NCBI GenBank assembly: GCA_965261315.1
Contig: CBDHDM010000038.1
Location: 62,001-126,000 of the forward strand
Source: Endozoicomonas sp965261315
GTDB lineage: Bacteria > Pseudomonadota > Gammaproteobacteria > Pseudomonadales > Endozoicomonadaceae
DNA length: 64,000 nt
Direction of reading: 5' to 3'
Below, piece by piece: positions 25,591 to 37,500 of this stretch. The notes under the pieces are model-generated. The model was given only the letters and a program-made list of their open reading frames with translations. It was not told where the DNA came from and did not search any database. How positions within the stretch are numbered: the stretch's first letter is position 1; the number at the start of each line of letters is the position of its first letter. Both the position numbers and the translations under genes were made by a program.

Positions 25591-28500
25591 ATGGACTTGA
25601 TGAGGCTTATTATTATTAACCAAGGCACCATAGCGGGTGTATCTGGGTCTCCTGATGGATCAAACAGGAGTTTGGAGTGCGCCCGTCCTGATTCCAGCCC
25701 CTCCAGCGATAATAATTCAAATAGACTTCAAGGCAGATTGAGTCCTGCTTCTGACAATCCGATTTTTCTGAGTGATCGGGAGTCCATCACTCCAGTTCCA
25801 GGGCAAAGTATCCTGGCTACTCAGGGCTTCCTATTAAGGAAAGAGGAGCATACAGGACAAGAAGAGGCCAGTTCAGTCCCTCAGCTCAGAGTTAACATTC
25901 CATTTTCAGAAACATCTGAGAGTGATGACTATTTTGATGCGGAAAGTGGGTGGGGAAGTGATCAACAGGACTTTACTCCTCAAATCCCATTATCATCAAG
26001 TATTGGTAATGAGCACAAACAGCAAGGTTCTAATACTGTTGGACATAGCCGGTCAAGAGAAGCACTGCCTGAAAACTCGGGTAGTGAATCTGCATATAGC
26101 GATGCACCAACCTGGGGTGAGTCTGATCAGCCTTTATTATCTGCTGTTGGCTCACAGCCAATGCAGCCGACATTTGAGACTGTCCGTAAAAATGGACAGG
26201 AAGAAAGTGGGGATGTAAGTCTTGAAGCACTTGGTAGTGAACCAAAGCCAAAAAAGACAGGTTTTTTTGCTTCTATAACCGGTATGTTAGGCAGAGTGGG
26301 TAAAAAAAATAGAGGACAGGAAGCCAAAACACATACTAGCCCTAAAAATACACAGGAACCTACTGCCGGACACAGTAATCTGGCACAAGCCACTAAGCCC
26401 TCAGAAACTTCCTCATCTTCACCTTCCACGTCACATAAGCCAGTTAAAACAGGATGGACTTTCAATCCGATTAACCTCGTTGGAGAATTCGCTGAAGAAA
26501 AGCTAAAAAAAACTGCTTTCAAGTACGCTGAAGATCCACGTTTTCAAAAAGCTCTAGCTAATGCCATCAGGAATTTGTTGATTAATGAAGTCAGAACTAT
26601 CGATTCATTAGCTGAAGATGTGATGCCTTCATTCTCGTCAAGTTCAGTAAGACCTAAAGAACGGGGTGTCTTCAACTCTTTATATGGTGAAGTTAAATGC
26701 CATATTAAAACAAGGTGTAATGAAGCTTTATCAGAATGTATTCAGTACGGTTCAGGTAAAATTCTGGGTAATTCAGAAGGAAGTCCTATAAGTAGTTTTA
26801 CGCCAGCAGTTTCTTTTGCACTTCAACAGAAAGTTGAAAACATTCTTATTGGAAATTTGAGATGGTTAGTAACTAGCCCTGAAGGGGGAGAAAAAATTCA
26901 ATTATGGCTTGAAGGTAAATTAAAGGATTTTATTGAGAAAGAAAGCAGGGAATTTCGGCTTAATCAACCTGCAGGTGAATCAGACAGCGAACTTAAAAAG
27001 CAGATAGAAGAACTACCTGATGATCTGACACGAAAAATTGATGAAGGTCTTAGGTCTGTGAGTACAGCGGTTAAAAACTCGGCAGGTGGGAACTCACTTC
27101 CTCTTGTCCGGTTTTTAGGTGCTGCTGTAAATGAAATAATGATAAAGGCTGTTGAAGATGGCACATTAAAAGTGGAGAGTGACTTCGAAGGATTCGCTAA
27201 CGAAGTGATAGGGGTTCTAGTGCACTCTATACAAGATGTTCACTCTGATGTTGTCAGGATGTTTTCTACAAAAACTGCAGCTGAATTTAGAAAAGTTAAG
27301 GATTTAAGAGAAGGACTTATCCAGAAAGTTATTAATGCAACAATAAATGAATACTGTAAAGCAATAGGTGGGGGAAACTTTCTTAGGCTAGCTAAAAAGC
27401 CTGTAGAGTGGTTCGTGAAAAGTAAGCTGGATGCCTTGATTAATAAATATAGTGACGAAGGTGAATTTAAAAAAGAGGTGGATGAGTTACTTATTAAGAA
27501 TGTTCCTGATGTTATAGCTGCAATAAAACTTTCAATTCAAAGGGCTAAATGGATTGCCGCTCGTTTGACGTTACATGAGGAAATTAAAGCAAAATATATA
27601 GACGAAGGCATAGAGCATCATGATGAAGTTGCGGCTGATGACACTCAGAAACTGAATAGGTCACAGCTGCTGCCGACGGAAATCCCGGCGGTCAGCCAGG
27701 GGCTGGTCGAGGCGGTCAAACTGGGCCTGGGTGAACTGCAGCGTCAGCAGCCCGAGATCAAGGCCCGGATCCAGCCACACCTGACGGCGGTGGTCGACAC
27801 CGCGGTTAAGCGTGCTGCTGCCCATGGGGCGGTCCAGGTGGCGGGTGAGGAGGGCGCGGCGGCCATGCGGCCGGGGGCCTTCAGTGCAGCGGCCATGCCG
27901 TGGTGCCAGGGCACGGCGACCGAACTGCTGAACCAGGCGCTGACCCGGGGACTGGCCACGGCGACGGCCTGGGTCGAACAGGATCAGGACGGTGCCCGCG
28001 CGGCGATTACCCGGGCACTGACCCCGGCATCCGGTGATTCGGCCGAAGGCACCGGGCAGGCAGCGGCAGCGGCGGGGGATGACCTGAGTGCCCGTATCCT
28101 GCCCCACCTCCGGAAAGCCATTGACGGCACGCTGGATGAAGCCCTGGCGGACATCCTGAGCCAGGGGGTGGCACCGCTGCGTACGGCGGTGCAGGAGAAC
28201 CGGCTGCTGTCGACACCGGCGATCCGGGACGCCCTGGACCAGGCGGTCCTGCAGGCCGTGGAGGAGCAGATGACCCGGGCTGGCGGGCAGGTGAACCCGT
28301 TGTCGGACAATGTGATTGAACCGGTGATGGCGACCCTGGCCAGCGAGCTGACCGCCGGTCAGGCGACGGCGGTCGCCAGTGTGGTGACGTGGCTGAAGAG
28401 CGGTGACAACGCGCGGACGCTGACCGGGAAGATCACCCCGGCGCTGAGGCCGGTGGTGGAACGGGTGCTCGCGGATGTCCTGGTGGACCAGCTGTTGCCC

Positions 28501-31500
28501 GAGGGCAGTGAGGATGGCACTGAGTCCTTTAAGGCGGCCATCCAGCCTTACCTCCATGGGCTGGTCGAGCAGTTCCTGGACCGTGCAGTCAACTACAGCC
28601 TGGAACGGGTAGTGGCATGGGCCGAGGGTCACGGCGATGACATCACGGCGCGGGTGCAACCGGAGATCGAGAAAACCCTGGCGGGAGCCCGTAAGGAAGT
28701 GACCGGGGCGATCCGGGTACAGCAGGAGCGACTCTGCCAGATGGCCGGGCAGGACCGGGCAAAATCCCTGGGCGTCATGGCCCTGGCGCAACGGGTGGCG
28801 TTGAATACCGAGATCCGTCACGGGCGAAAGGCGACGGGTCCGACAGCCCCCGAAGCGGTAACGGCGACCGGAGCCACGGCGGGCGGTGAACAGAAGCCTG
28901 CCTGGCAGCGGCTGCTGCCGACGGAAATCCCGGCGGTCAGCCAGGGGCTGGTCGAGGCGGTCAAACTGGGCCTGGGTGAACTGCAGCGTCAGCAGCCCGA
29001 GATCAAGGCCCGGATCCAGCCACACCTGACGGCGGTGGTCGACACCGCGGTTAAGCGTGCTGCTGCCCATGGGGCGGTCCAGGTGGCGGGTGAGGAGGGC
29101 GCGGCGGCCATGCGGCCGGGGGCCTTCAGTGCAGCGGCCATGCCGTGGTGCCAGGGCACGGCGACCGAACTGCTGAACCAGGCGCTGACCCGGGGACTGG
29201 CCACGGCGACGGCCTGGGTCGAACAGGATCAGGACGGTGCCCGCGCGGCGATTACCCGGGCACTGACCCCGGCATCCGGTGATTCGGCCGAAGGCACCGG
29301 GCAGGCAGCGGCAGCGGCGGGGGATGACCTGAGTGCCCGTATCCTGCCCCACCTCCGGAAAGCCATTGACGGCACGCTGGATGAAGCCCTGGCGGACATC
29401 CTGAGCCAGGGGGTGGCACCGCTGCGTACGGCGGTGCAGGAGAACCGGCTGCTGTCGACACCGGCGATCCGGGACGCCCTGGACCAGGCGGTCCTGCAGG
29501 CCGTGGAGGAGCAGATGACCCGGGCTGGCGGGCAGGTGAACCCGTTGTCGGACAATGTGATTGAACCGGTGATGGCGACCCTGGCCAGCGAGCTGACCGC
29601 CGGTCAGGCGACGGCGGTCGCCAGTGTGGTGACGTGGCTGAAGAGCGGTGACAACGCGCGGACGCTGACCGGGAAGATCACCCCGGCGCTGAGGCCGGTG
29701 GTGGAACGGGTGCTCGCGGATGTCCTGGTGGACCAGCTGTTGCCCGAGGGCGGTGAGGATGGCACTGAATCCGTTAAGGCGGCCATCCAGCCTTACCTCC
29801 ATGGGCTGGTCGAGCAGTTCCTGGACCGTTCGGTCAGCTACAGCCTGGAACGGGTAGTGGCATGGGCCGAGGGTCACGGCGATGACATCACGGCGCGGGT
29901 GCAACCGGAGATCGAGAAAACCCTGGCGGGAGCCCGTAAGGAAGTGACCGGGGCGATCCGGGTACAGCAGGAGCGACTCTGCCAGATGGCCGGGCAGGAC
30001 CGGGCAAAATCCCTGGGCGTCACGGCCCTGGCGCAACGGGTGGCGTTGAATACCGAGATCCGTCACGGCCGAAAGGCGACGGGTCCGGCAGCTCCCGAAG
30101 CGGTAACGGCGACCGGAGCCACGGCGGGCGGTGAACAGAAGCCTGCCTGGCAGCGGCTATTGACGGCCGAGGTGATTGGATCCCTGGGGGACGGCCTGGT
30201 GGCGGCACTGCGCGAGGGCGTGTCGGTCGTGAGAACGAAGCGACAGGCGATGGAAGACGAGATCCGTTCCCACCTGCCCCCGCTGGTGACGGCCGGGGTC
30301 GGTGCCGGAACCCAGCACGCCGGCCGTCAGGCGGCGGGTGACCACACGCTGGATACGGCGGCGGACGGATTCAGTGAAGCGGTGGAGCCCTGGTGCCAGG
30401 GGCTGGCCAGCGGTCTGTTGACGGAGGCCCTGAGCGAGGGGCTGAACAAGGTTGAGGCCTGGCTGGCGGAGGAAGCAACCGGTGCCCGTGCGGCGATCAT
30501 CAAGGGACTGACACCGACCGGGGGTGAGGAGCCGGGCGCGCCGGGGCTGAGTGGCCTCATCCTGCCCAAGGTCCTGCCGGAAATCCGGGAAGCCATCGAC
30601 GGGCAGCTGAACCAGGCCATGGCCCGGGTGCTGCGCCAGGGCGCCCGGCAATTCCAGACGACCATGGGCAACAACCGGCTGCTGTCCCTGCCGGCGGTGC
30701 GCTCGGCCGTGGAGCAGGTGGCGAAGCAGGCCTTGCAGAAGGGTACCGGGAAGCTAGGGTCGCAGCTGGATCACTTATCCACTGAGGTGCTGGATCCGGT
30801 CAAGGTGGCACTGAAAGCCGAACTGGTGACGTTCCAGACGACAGCGGTTACCAACCTGGTCGACTGGCTGAAAGCCGACGACTATGCCGGTGTCCGGCAG
30901 CTGATGGCTCCGCTGGTGACGCAACTGAAGCAGATCGTCCAGCCCATGCTGCTGACGCTGCTGGCGGAACAGCTGGGTGACACGGTAGATCGTGAACAGC
31001 TGGCATCACAGGCCGGCCCCTACCTGGATGGCCTGGTGCAGGCACTGCTGGCCCCGGCGATCGACGACAGCCTGAAGCGGGTGGTTGACTGGGCTGAAGG
31101 CGACCCGCAGGCGATCGTTGACGAGATCCAGCCAACCGTTAAAGAGACCGTGGACTGGGCACAGTCCATGCTGATGGATGCGGTCCGTAATAAACAGCAG
31201 CAGCTGCAGTCGTTCATGGCGGAAGACGGTGAGGTGACCGTGGTGGAGCGGGCCCGGTTACTGGCGGACGGGCTGGCCGGGACACCGGAGGTGGTCGACG
31301 AGTCGGCGGAGGCTCCGAACGGACCTGAGCTGCTGACGGCCGGGGTAATCGGCTCCCTGGGGGACGGCCTGGTGGCGGCACTGCGCGAGGGCGTGTCGGT
31401 CGTGAGAACGAAGCGACAGGCGATGGAAGACGAGATCCGTTCCCACCTGCCCCCGCTGGTGACGGCCGGGGTCGGTGCCGGAACCCAGCACGCCGGCCGT

Positions 31501-34500
31501 CAGGCGGCGGGTGACCACACGCTGGATACGGCGGCGGACGGATTCAGTGAAGCGGTGGAGCCCTGGTGCCAGGGGCTGGCCAGCGGTCTGTTGACGGAGG
31601 CCCTGAGCGAGGGGCTGAACAAGGTTGAGGCCTGGCTGGCGGAGGAAGCAACCGGTGCCCGTGCGGCGATCATCAAGGGACTGACACCGACCGGGGATGA
31701 TGAGCCGGGCGCGCCGGGGCTGAGTGGCCTCATCCTGCCCAAGGTCCTGCCGGAAATCCGGGAAGCCATCGACGGGCAGCTGAACCAGGCCATGGCCCGG
31801 GTGCTGCGCCAGGGCGCCCGGCAATTCCAGACGACCATGGACAACAACCGGCTGCTGTCCCTGCCGGCGGTGCGCTCGGCCGTGGAGCAGGTGGCGAAGC
31901 AGGCCTTGCAGGAGGGTACCGGGAAGCTCGGGTCGCAGCTGGATCACTTATTCACTGAGGTGCTGGATCCGGTCAAGGTGGCACTGAAAGCCGAACTGGT
32001 GACGTTCCAGACGACAGCGGTTACCAACCTGGTCGACTGGCTGAAAGCCGACGACTATGCCGGTGCCCAGCGGTTGATGGCACCGCTGGTGACGCAACTG
32101 AAGCAGGTCATCCAGCCCATGCTGTTGACGCTGCTGGCGGAACAGCTGGGTGACACGGTAGATCGTGAACAGCTGGCATCACAGGCCGGCCCCTACCTGG
32201 ATGGCCTGGTGCAGGCACTGCTGGCCCCGGTGATCGACGACAGCCTGAAGCGGGTGGTTGACTGGGCTGAAGGCGACCCGCAGGCGATCGTTGACGAGAT
32301 CCAGCCAACCGTTAAAGAGACCGTGGACTGGGCACAGTCCATGCTGATGGATGCGGTCCGTAATAAACAGCAGCAGCTGCAGTCGTTCATGGCGGAAGAC
32401 GGTGAGGTGACCGTGGTGGAGCGGGCCCGGTTACTGGCGGACGGGCTGGCCGGGACACCGGAGGTGGTCGACGAGTCGGCGGAGGCTCCGAACGGACCTG
32501 AGCTGCTGACGGCCGGGGTAATCGGCTCCCTGGGGGACGGCCTGGTGGCGGCACTGCGCGAGGGCGTGTCGGTCGTGAGAACGAAGCGACAGGCGATGGA
32601 AGACGAGATCCGTTCCCACCTGCCCCCGCTGGTGACGGCCGGGGTCGGTGCCGGAACCCAGCACGCCGGCCGTCAGGCGGCGGGTGACCACACGCTGGAT
32701 ACGGCGGCGGACGGATTCAGTGAAGCGGTGGAGCCTTGGTGCCAGGGGCTGGCCAGCGGTCTGTTGACGGAGGCCCTGAGCGAGGGGCTGAACAAGGTTG
32801 AGGCCTGGCTGGCGGAGGAAGCAACCGGTGCCCGTGCGGCGATCATCAAGGGACTGACACCGACCGGGGGTGAGGAGCCGGGCGCGCCGGGGCTGAGTGG
32901 CCTCATCCTGCCCAAGGTCCTGCCGGAAATCCGGGAAGCCATCGACGGGCAGCTGAACCAGGCCATGGCCCGGGTGCTGCGCCAGGGCGCCCGGCAATTC
33001 CAGACGACCATGGACAACAACCGGCTGCTGTCCCTGCCGGCGGTGCGCTCTGCCGTGGAGCAGGTGGCGAAGCAGGCCTTGCAGGAGGGTACCGGGAAGC
33101 TCGGGTCGCAGCTGGATCACTTATCCACTGAGGTGCTGGATCCGGTCAAGGTGGCACTGAAAGCCGAACTGGTGACGTTCCAGACGACAGCGGTTACCAA
33201 CCTGGTCGACTGGCTGAAAGCCGACGACTATGCCGGTGTCCGGCAGCTGATGGCTCCGCTGGTGACGCAACTGAAGCAGGTCATCCAGCCCATGCTGCTG
33301 ACCCTGCTGGCGGAGCAGCTGGGTGACACGGTGGAGCGTGACGCGCTGGAACAGCTGGCCACTCCTTACCTGAACGGCCTGGTGCAGGCACTGCTGGCCC
33401 CGGTGATCGACGACAGCCTGAAGCGGGTGGTTGACTGGGCTGAAGGCGACCCGCAGGCGATCGTTGACGAGATCCAGCCAACCGTTAAAGAGACCGTGGA
33501 CTGGGCACAGTCCATGCTGATGGATGCGGTTCGTAATAAACAGCAGCAGCTGCAGTCGTTCATGGCGGAAGAAGGTGAGGTGACCGTGGTGGAGCGGGCC
33601 CGGTTACTGGCGGACGGGCTGGCCGGGACACCGGAGGTGGTCGACGAGTCGGCGGAGGCTCCGAACGGACCTGAGCTGCTGACGGCCGGGGTAATCGGCT
33701 CCCTGGGGGACGGCCTGGTGGCGGCACTGCGCGAGGGCGTGTCGGTCGTGAGAACGAAGCGACAGGCGATGGAAGACGAGATCCGTTCCCACCTGCCCCC
33801 GCTGGTGACGGCCGGGGTCGGTGCCGGAACCCAGCACGCCGGCCGTCAGGCGGCGGGTGACCACACGCTGGATACGGCGGCGGACGGATTCAGTGAAGCG
33901 GTGGAGCCCTGGTGCCAGGGGCTGGCCAGCGGTCTGTTGACGGAGGCCCTGAGCGAGGGGCTGAACAAGGTTGAGGCCTGGCTGGCGGAGGAAGCAACCG
34001 GTGCCCGTGCGGCGATCATCAAGGGACTGACACCGACCGGGGGTGAGGAGCCGGGCGCGCCGGGGCTGAGTGGCCTCATCCTGCCCAAGGTCCTGCCGGA
34101 AATCCGGGAAGCCATCGACGGGCAGCTGAACCAGGCCATGGCCCGGGTGCTGCGCCAGGGCGCCCGGCAATTCCAGACGACCATGGACAACAACCGGCTG
34201 CTGTCCCTGCCGGCGGTGCGCTCGGCCGTGGAGCAGGTGGCGAAGCAGGCCTTGCAGAAGGGTACCGGGAAGCTAGGGTCGCAGCTGGATCACTTATCCA
34301 CTGAGGTGCTGGATCCGGTCAAGGTGGCACTGAAAGCCGAACTGGTGACGTTCCAGACGACAGCGGTTACCAACCTGGTCGACTGGCTGAAAGCCGACGA
34401 CTATGCCGGTGTCCGGCAGCTGATGGCTCCGCTGGTGACGCAACTGAAGCAGATCGTCCAGCCCATGCTGCTGACGCTGCTGGCGGAACAGCTGGGTGAC

Positions 34501-37500
34501 ACGGTAGATCGTGAACAGCTGGCATCACAGGCCGGCCCCTACCTGGATGGCCTGGTGCAGGCACTGCTGGCCCCGGCGATCGACGACAGCCTGAAGCGGG
34601 TGGTTGACTGGGCTGAAGGCGACCCGCAGGCGATCGTTGACGAGATCCAGCCAACCGTTAAAGAGACCGTGGACTGGGCACAGTCCATGCTGATGGATGC
34701 GGTCCGTAATAAACAGCAGCAGCTGCAGTCGTTCATGGCGGAAGACGGTGAGGTGACCGTGGTGGAGCGGGCCCGGTTACTGGCGGACGGGCTGGCCGGG
34801 ACACCGGAGGTGGTCGACGAGTCGGCGGAGGCTCCGAACGGACCTGAGCTGCTGACGGCCGGGGTAATCGGCTCCCTGGGGGACGGCCTGGTGGCGGCAC
34901 TGCGCGAGGGCGTGTCGGTCGTGAGAACGAAGCGACAGGCGATGGAAGACGAGATCCGTTCCCACCTGCCCCCGCTGGTGACGGCCGGGGTCGGTGCCGG
35001 AACCCAGCACGCCGGCCGTCAGGCGGCGGGTGACCACACGCTGGATACGGCGGCGGACGGATTCAGTGAAGCGGTGGAGCCCTGGTGCCAGGGGCTGGCC
35101 AGCGGTCTGTTGACGGAGGCCCTGAGCGAGGGGCTGAACAAGGTTGAGGCCTGGCTGGCGGAGGAAGCAACCGGTGCCCGTGCGGCGATCATCAAGGGAC
35201 TGACACCGACCGGGGGTGAGGAGCCGGGCGCGCCGGGGCTGAGTGGCCTCATCCTGCCCAAGGTCCTGCCGGAAATCCGGGAAGCCATCGACGGGCAGCT
35301 GAACCAGGCCATGGCCCGGGTGCTGCGCCAGGGCGCCCGGCAATTCCAGACGACCATGGACAACAACCGGCTGCTGTCCCTGTCGGCGGTGCGCTCGGCC
35401 GTGGAGCAGGTGGCGAAGCAGGCCTTGCAGGAGGGTACCGGGAAGCTCGGGTCGCAGCTGGATCACTTATCCACTGAGGTGCTGGATCCGGTCAAGGTGG
35501 CACTGAAAGCCGAACTGGTGACGTTCCAGACGACAGCGGTTACCAACCTGGTCGACTGGCTGAAAGCCGACGACTATGCCGGTGCCCAGCGGTTGATGGC
35601 ACCGCTGGTGACGCAACTGAAGCAGGTCATCCAGCCCATGCTGCTGACGCTGCTGGCGGAACAGCTGGGTGACACGGTAGATCGTGAACAGCTGGCATCA
35701 CAGGCCGGCCCCTACCTGGATGGCCTGGTGCAGGCACTGCTGGCCCCGGTGATCGACGACAGCCTGAAGCGGGTGGTTGACTGGGCTGAAGGCGACCCTC
35801 AGGCGATCGTTGACGAGATCCAGTCAACCGTTGAAGAGACCGTGGACTGGGCACAGTTCATGCTGATGGATGCGGTCCGTAATAAACAGCAGCAGCTGCA
35901 GTCATTCATGGCGGAAGAAGGTGAGGTGACCGTGGTGGAGCGGGTCCGGTTACTGGCGGACGGGCTGGCCGGGACACCGGAGGTGGTCGACGAGTCGGCG
36001 GAGGCTCCGAACGGACCTGAGCTGCTGACGGCCGGGATAATCGGCTCCCTGGGGGACGGCCTGGTGGCGGCACTGCGCGAGGGCGTGTCGGTCGTGAGAA
36101 CGAAGCGACAGGCGATGGAAGACGAGATCCGTTCCCACCTGCCCCCGCTGGTGACGGCCGGGGTCGGTGCCGGAACCCAGCACGCCGGCCGTCAGGCGGC
36201 GGGTGACCACACGCTGGATACGGCGGCGGACGGATTCAGTGAAGCGGTGGAGCCCTGGTGCCAGGGGCTGGCCAGCGGTCTGTTGACGGAGGCCCTGAGC
36301 GAGGGGCTGAACAAGGTTGAGGCCTGGCTGGCGGAGGAAGCAACCGGTGCCCGTGCGGCGATCATCAAGGGACTGACACCGACCGGGGGTGAGGAGCCGG
36401 GCGCGCCGGGGCTGAGTGGCCTCATCCTGCCCAAGGTCCTGCCGGAAATCCGGGAAGCCATCGACGGGCAGCTGAACCAGGCCATGGCCCGGGTGCTGCG
36501 CCAGGGCGCCCGGCAATTCCAGACGACCATGGACAACAACCGGCTGCTGTCCCTGTCGGCGGTGCGCTCGGCCGTGGAGCAGGTGGCGAAGCAGGCCTTG
36601 CAGGAGGGTACCGGGAAGCTCGGGTCGCAGCTGGATCACTTATCCACTGAGGTGCTGGATCCGGTCAAGGTGGCACTGAAAGCCGAACTGGTGACGTTCC
36701 AGACGACAGCGGTTACCAACCTGGTCGACTGGCTGAAAGCCGACGACTATGCCGGTGCCCAGCGGTTGATGGCACCGCTGGTGACGCAACTGAAGCAGGT
36801 CATCCAGCCCATGCTGCTGACGCTGCTGGCGGAACAGCTGGGTGACACGGTAGATCGTGAACAGCTGGCATCACAGGCCGGCCCCTACCTGGATGGCCTG
36901 GTGCAGGCACTGCTGGCCCCGGTGATCGACGACAGCCTGAAGCGGGTGGTTGACTGGGCTGAAGGCGACCCTCAGGCGATCGTTGACGAGATCCAGTCAA
37001 CCGTTGAAGAGACCGTGGACTGGGCACAGTTCATGCTGATGGATGCGGTCCGTAATAAACAGCAGCAGCTGCAGTCATTCATGGCGGAAGAAGGTGAGGT
37101 GACCGTGGTGGAGCGGGTCCGGTTACTGGCGGACGGGCTGGCCGGGACACCGGAGGTGGTCGACGAGTCGGCGGAGGCTCCGAACGGACCTGAGCTGCTG
37201 ACGGCCGGGATAATCGGCTCCCTGGGGGACGGCCTGGTGGCGGCACTGCGCGAGGGCGTGTCGGTCGTGAGAACGAAGCGACAGGCGATGGAAGACGAGA
37301 TCCGTTCCCACCTGCCCCCGCTGGTGACGGCCGGGGTCGGTGCCGGAACCCAGCACGCCGGCCGTCAGGCGGTGGGTGACCACACGCTGGATACGGCGGC
37401 GGACGGATTCAGTGAAGCGGTGGAGCCTTGGTGCCAGGGGCTGGCCAGCGGTCTGTTGACGGAGGCCCTGAGCGAGGGGCTGAACAAGGTTGAGGCCTGG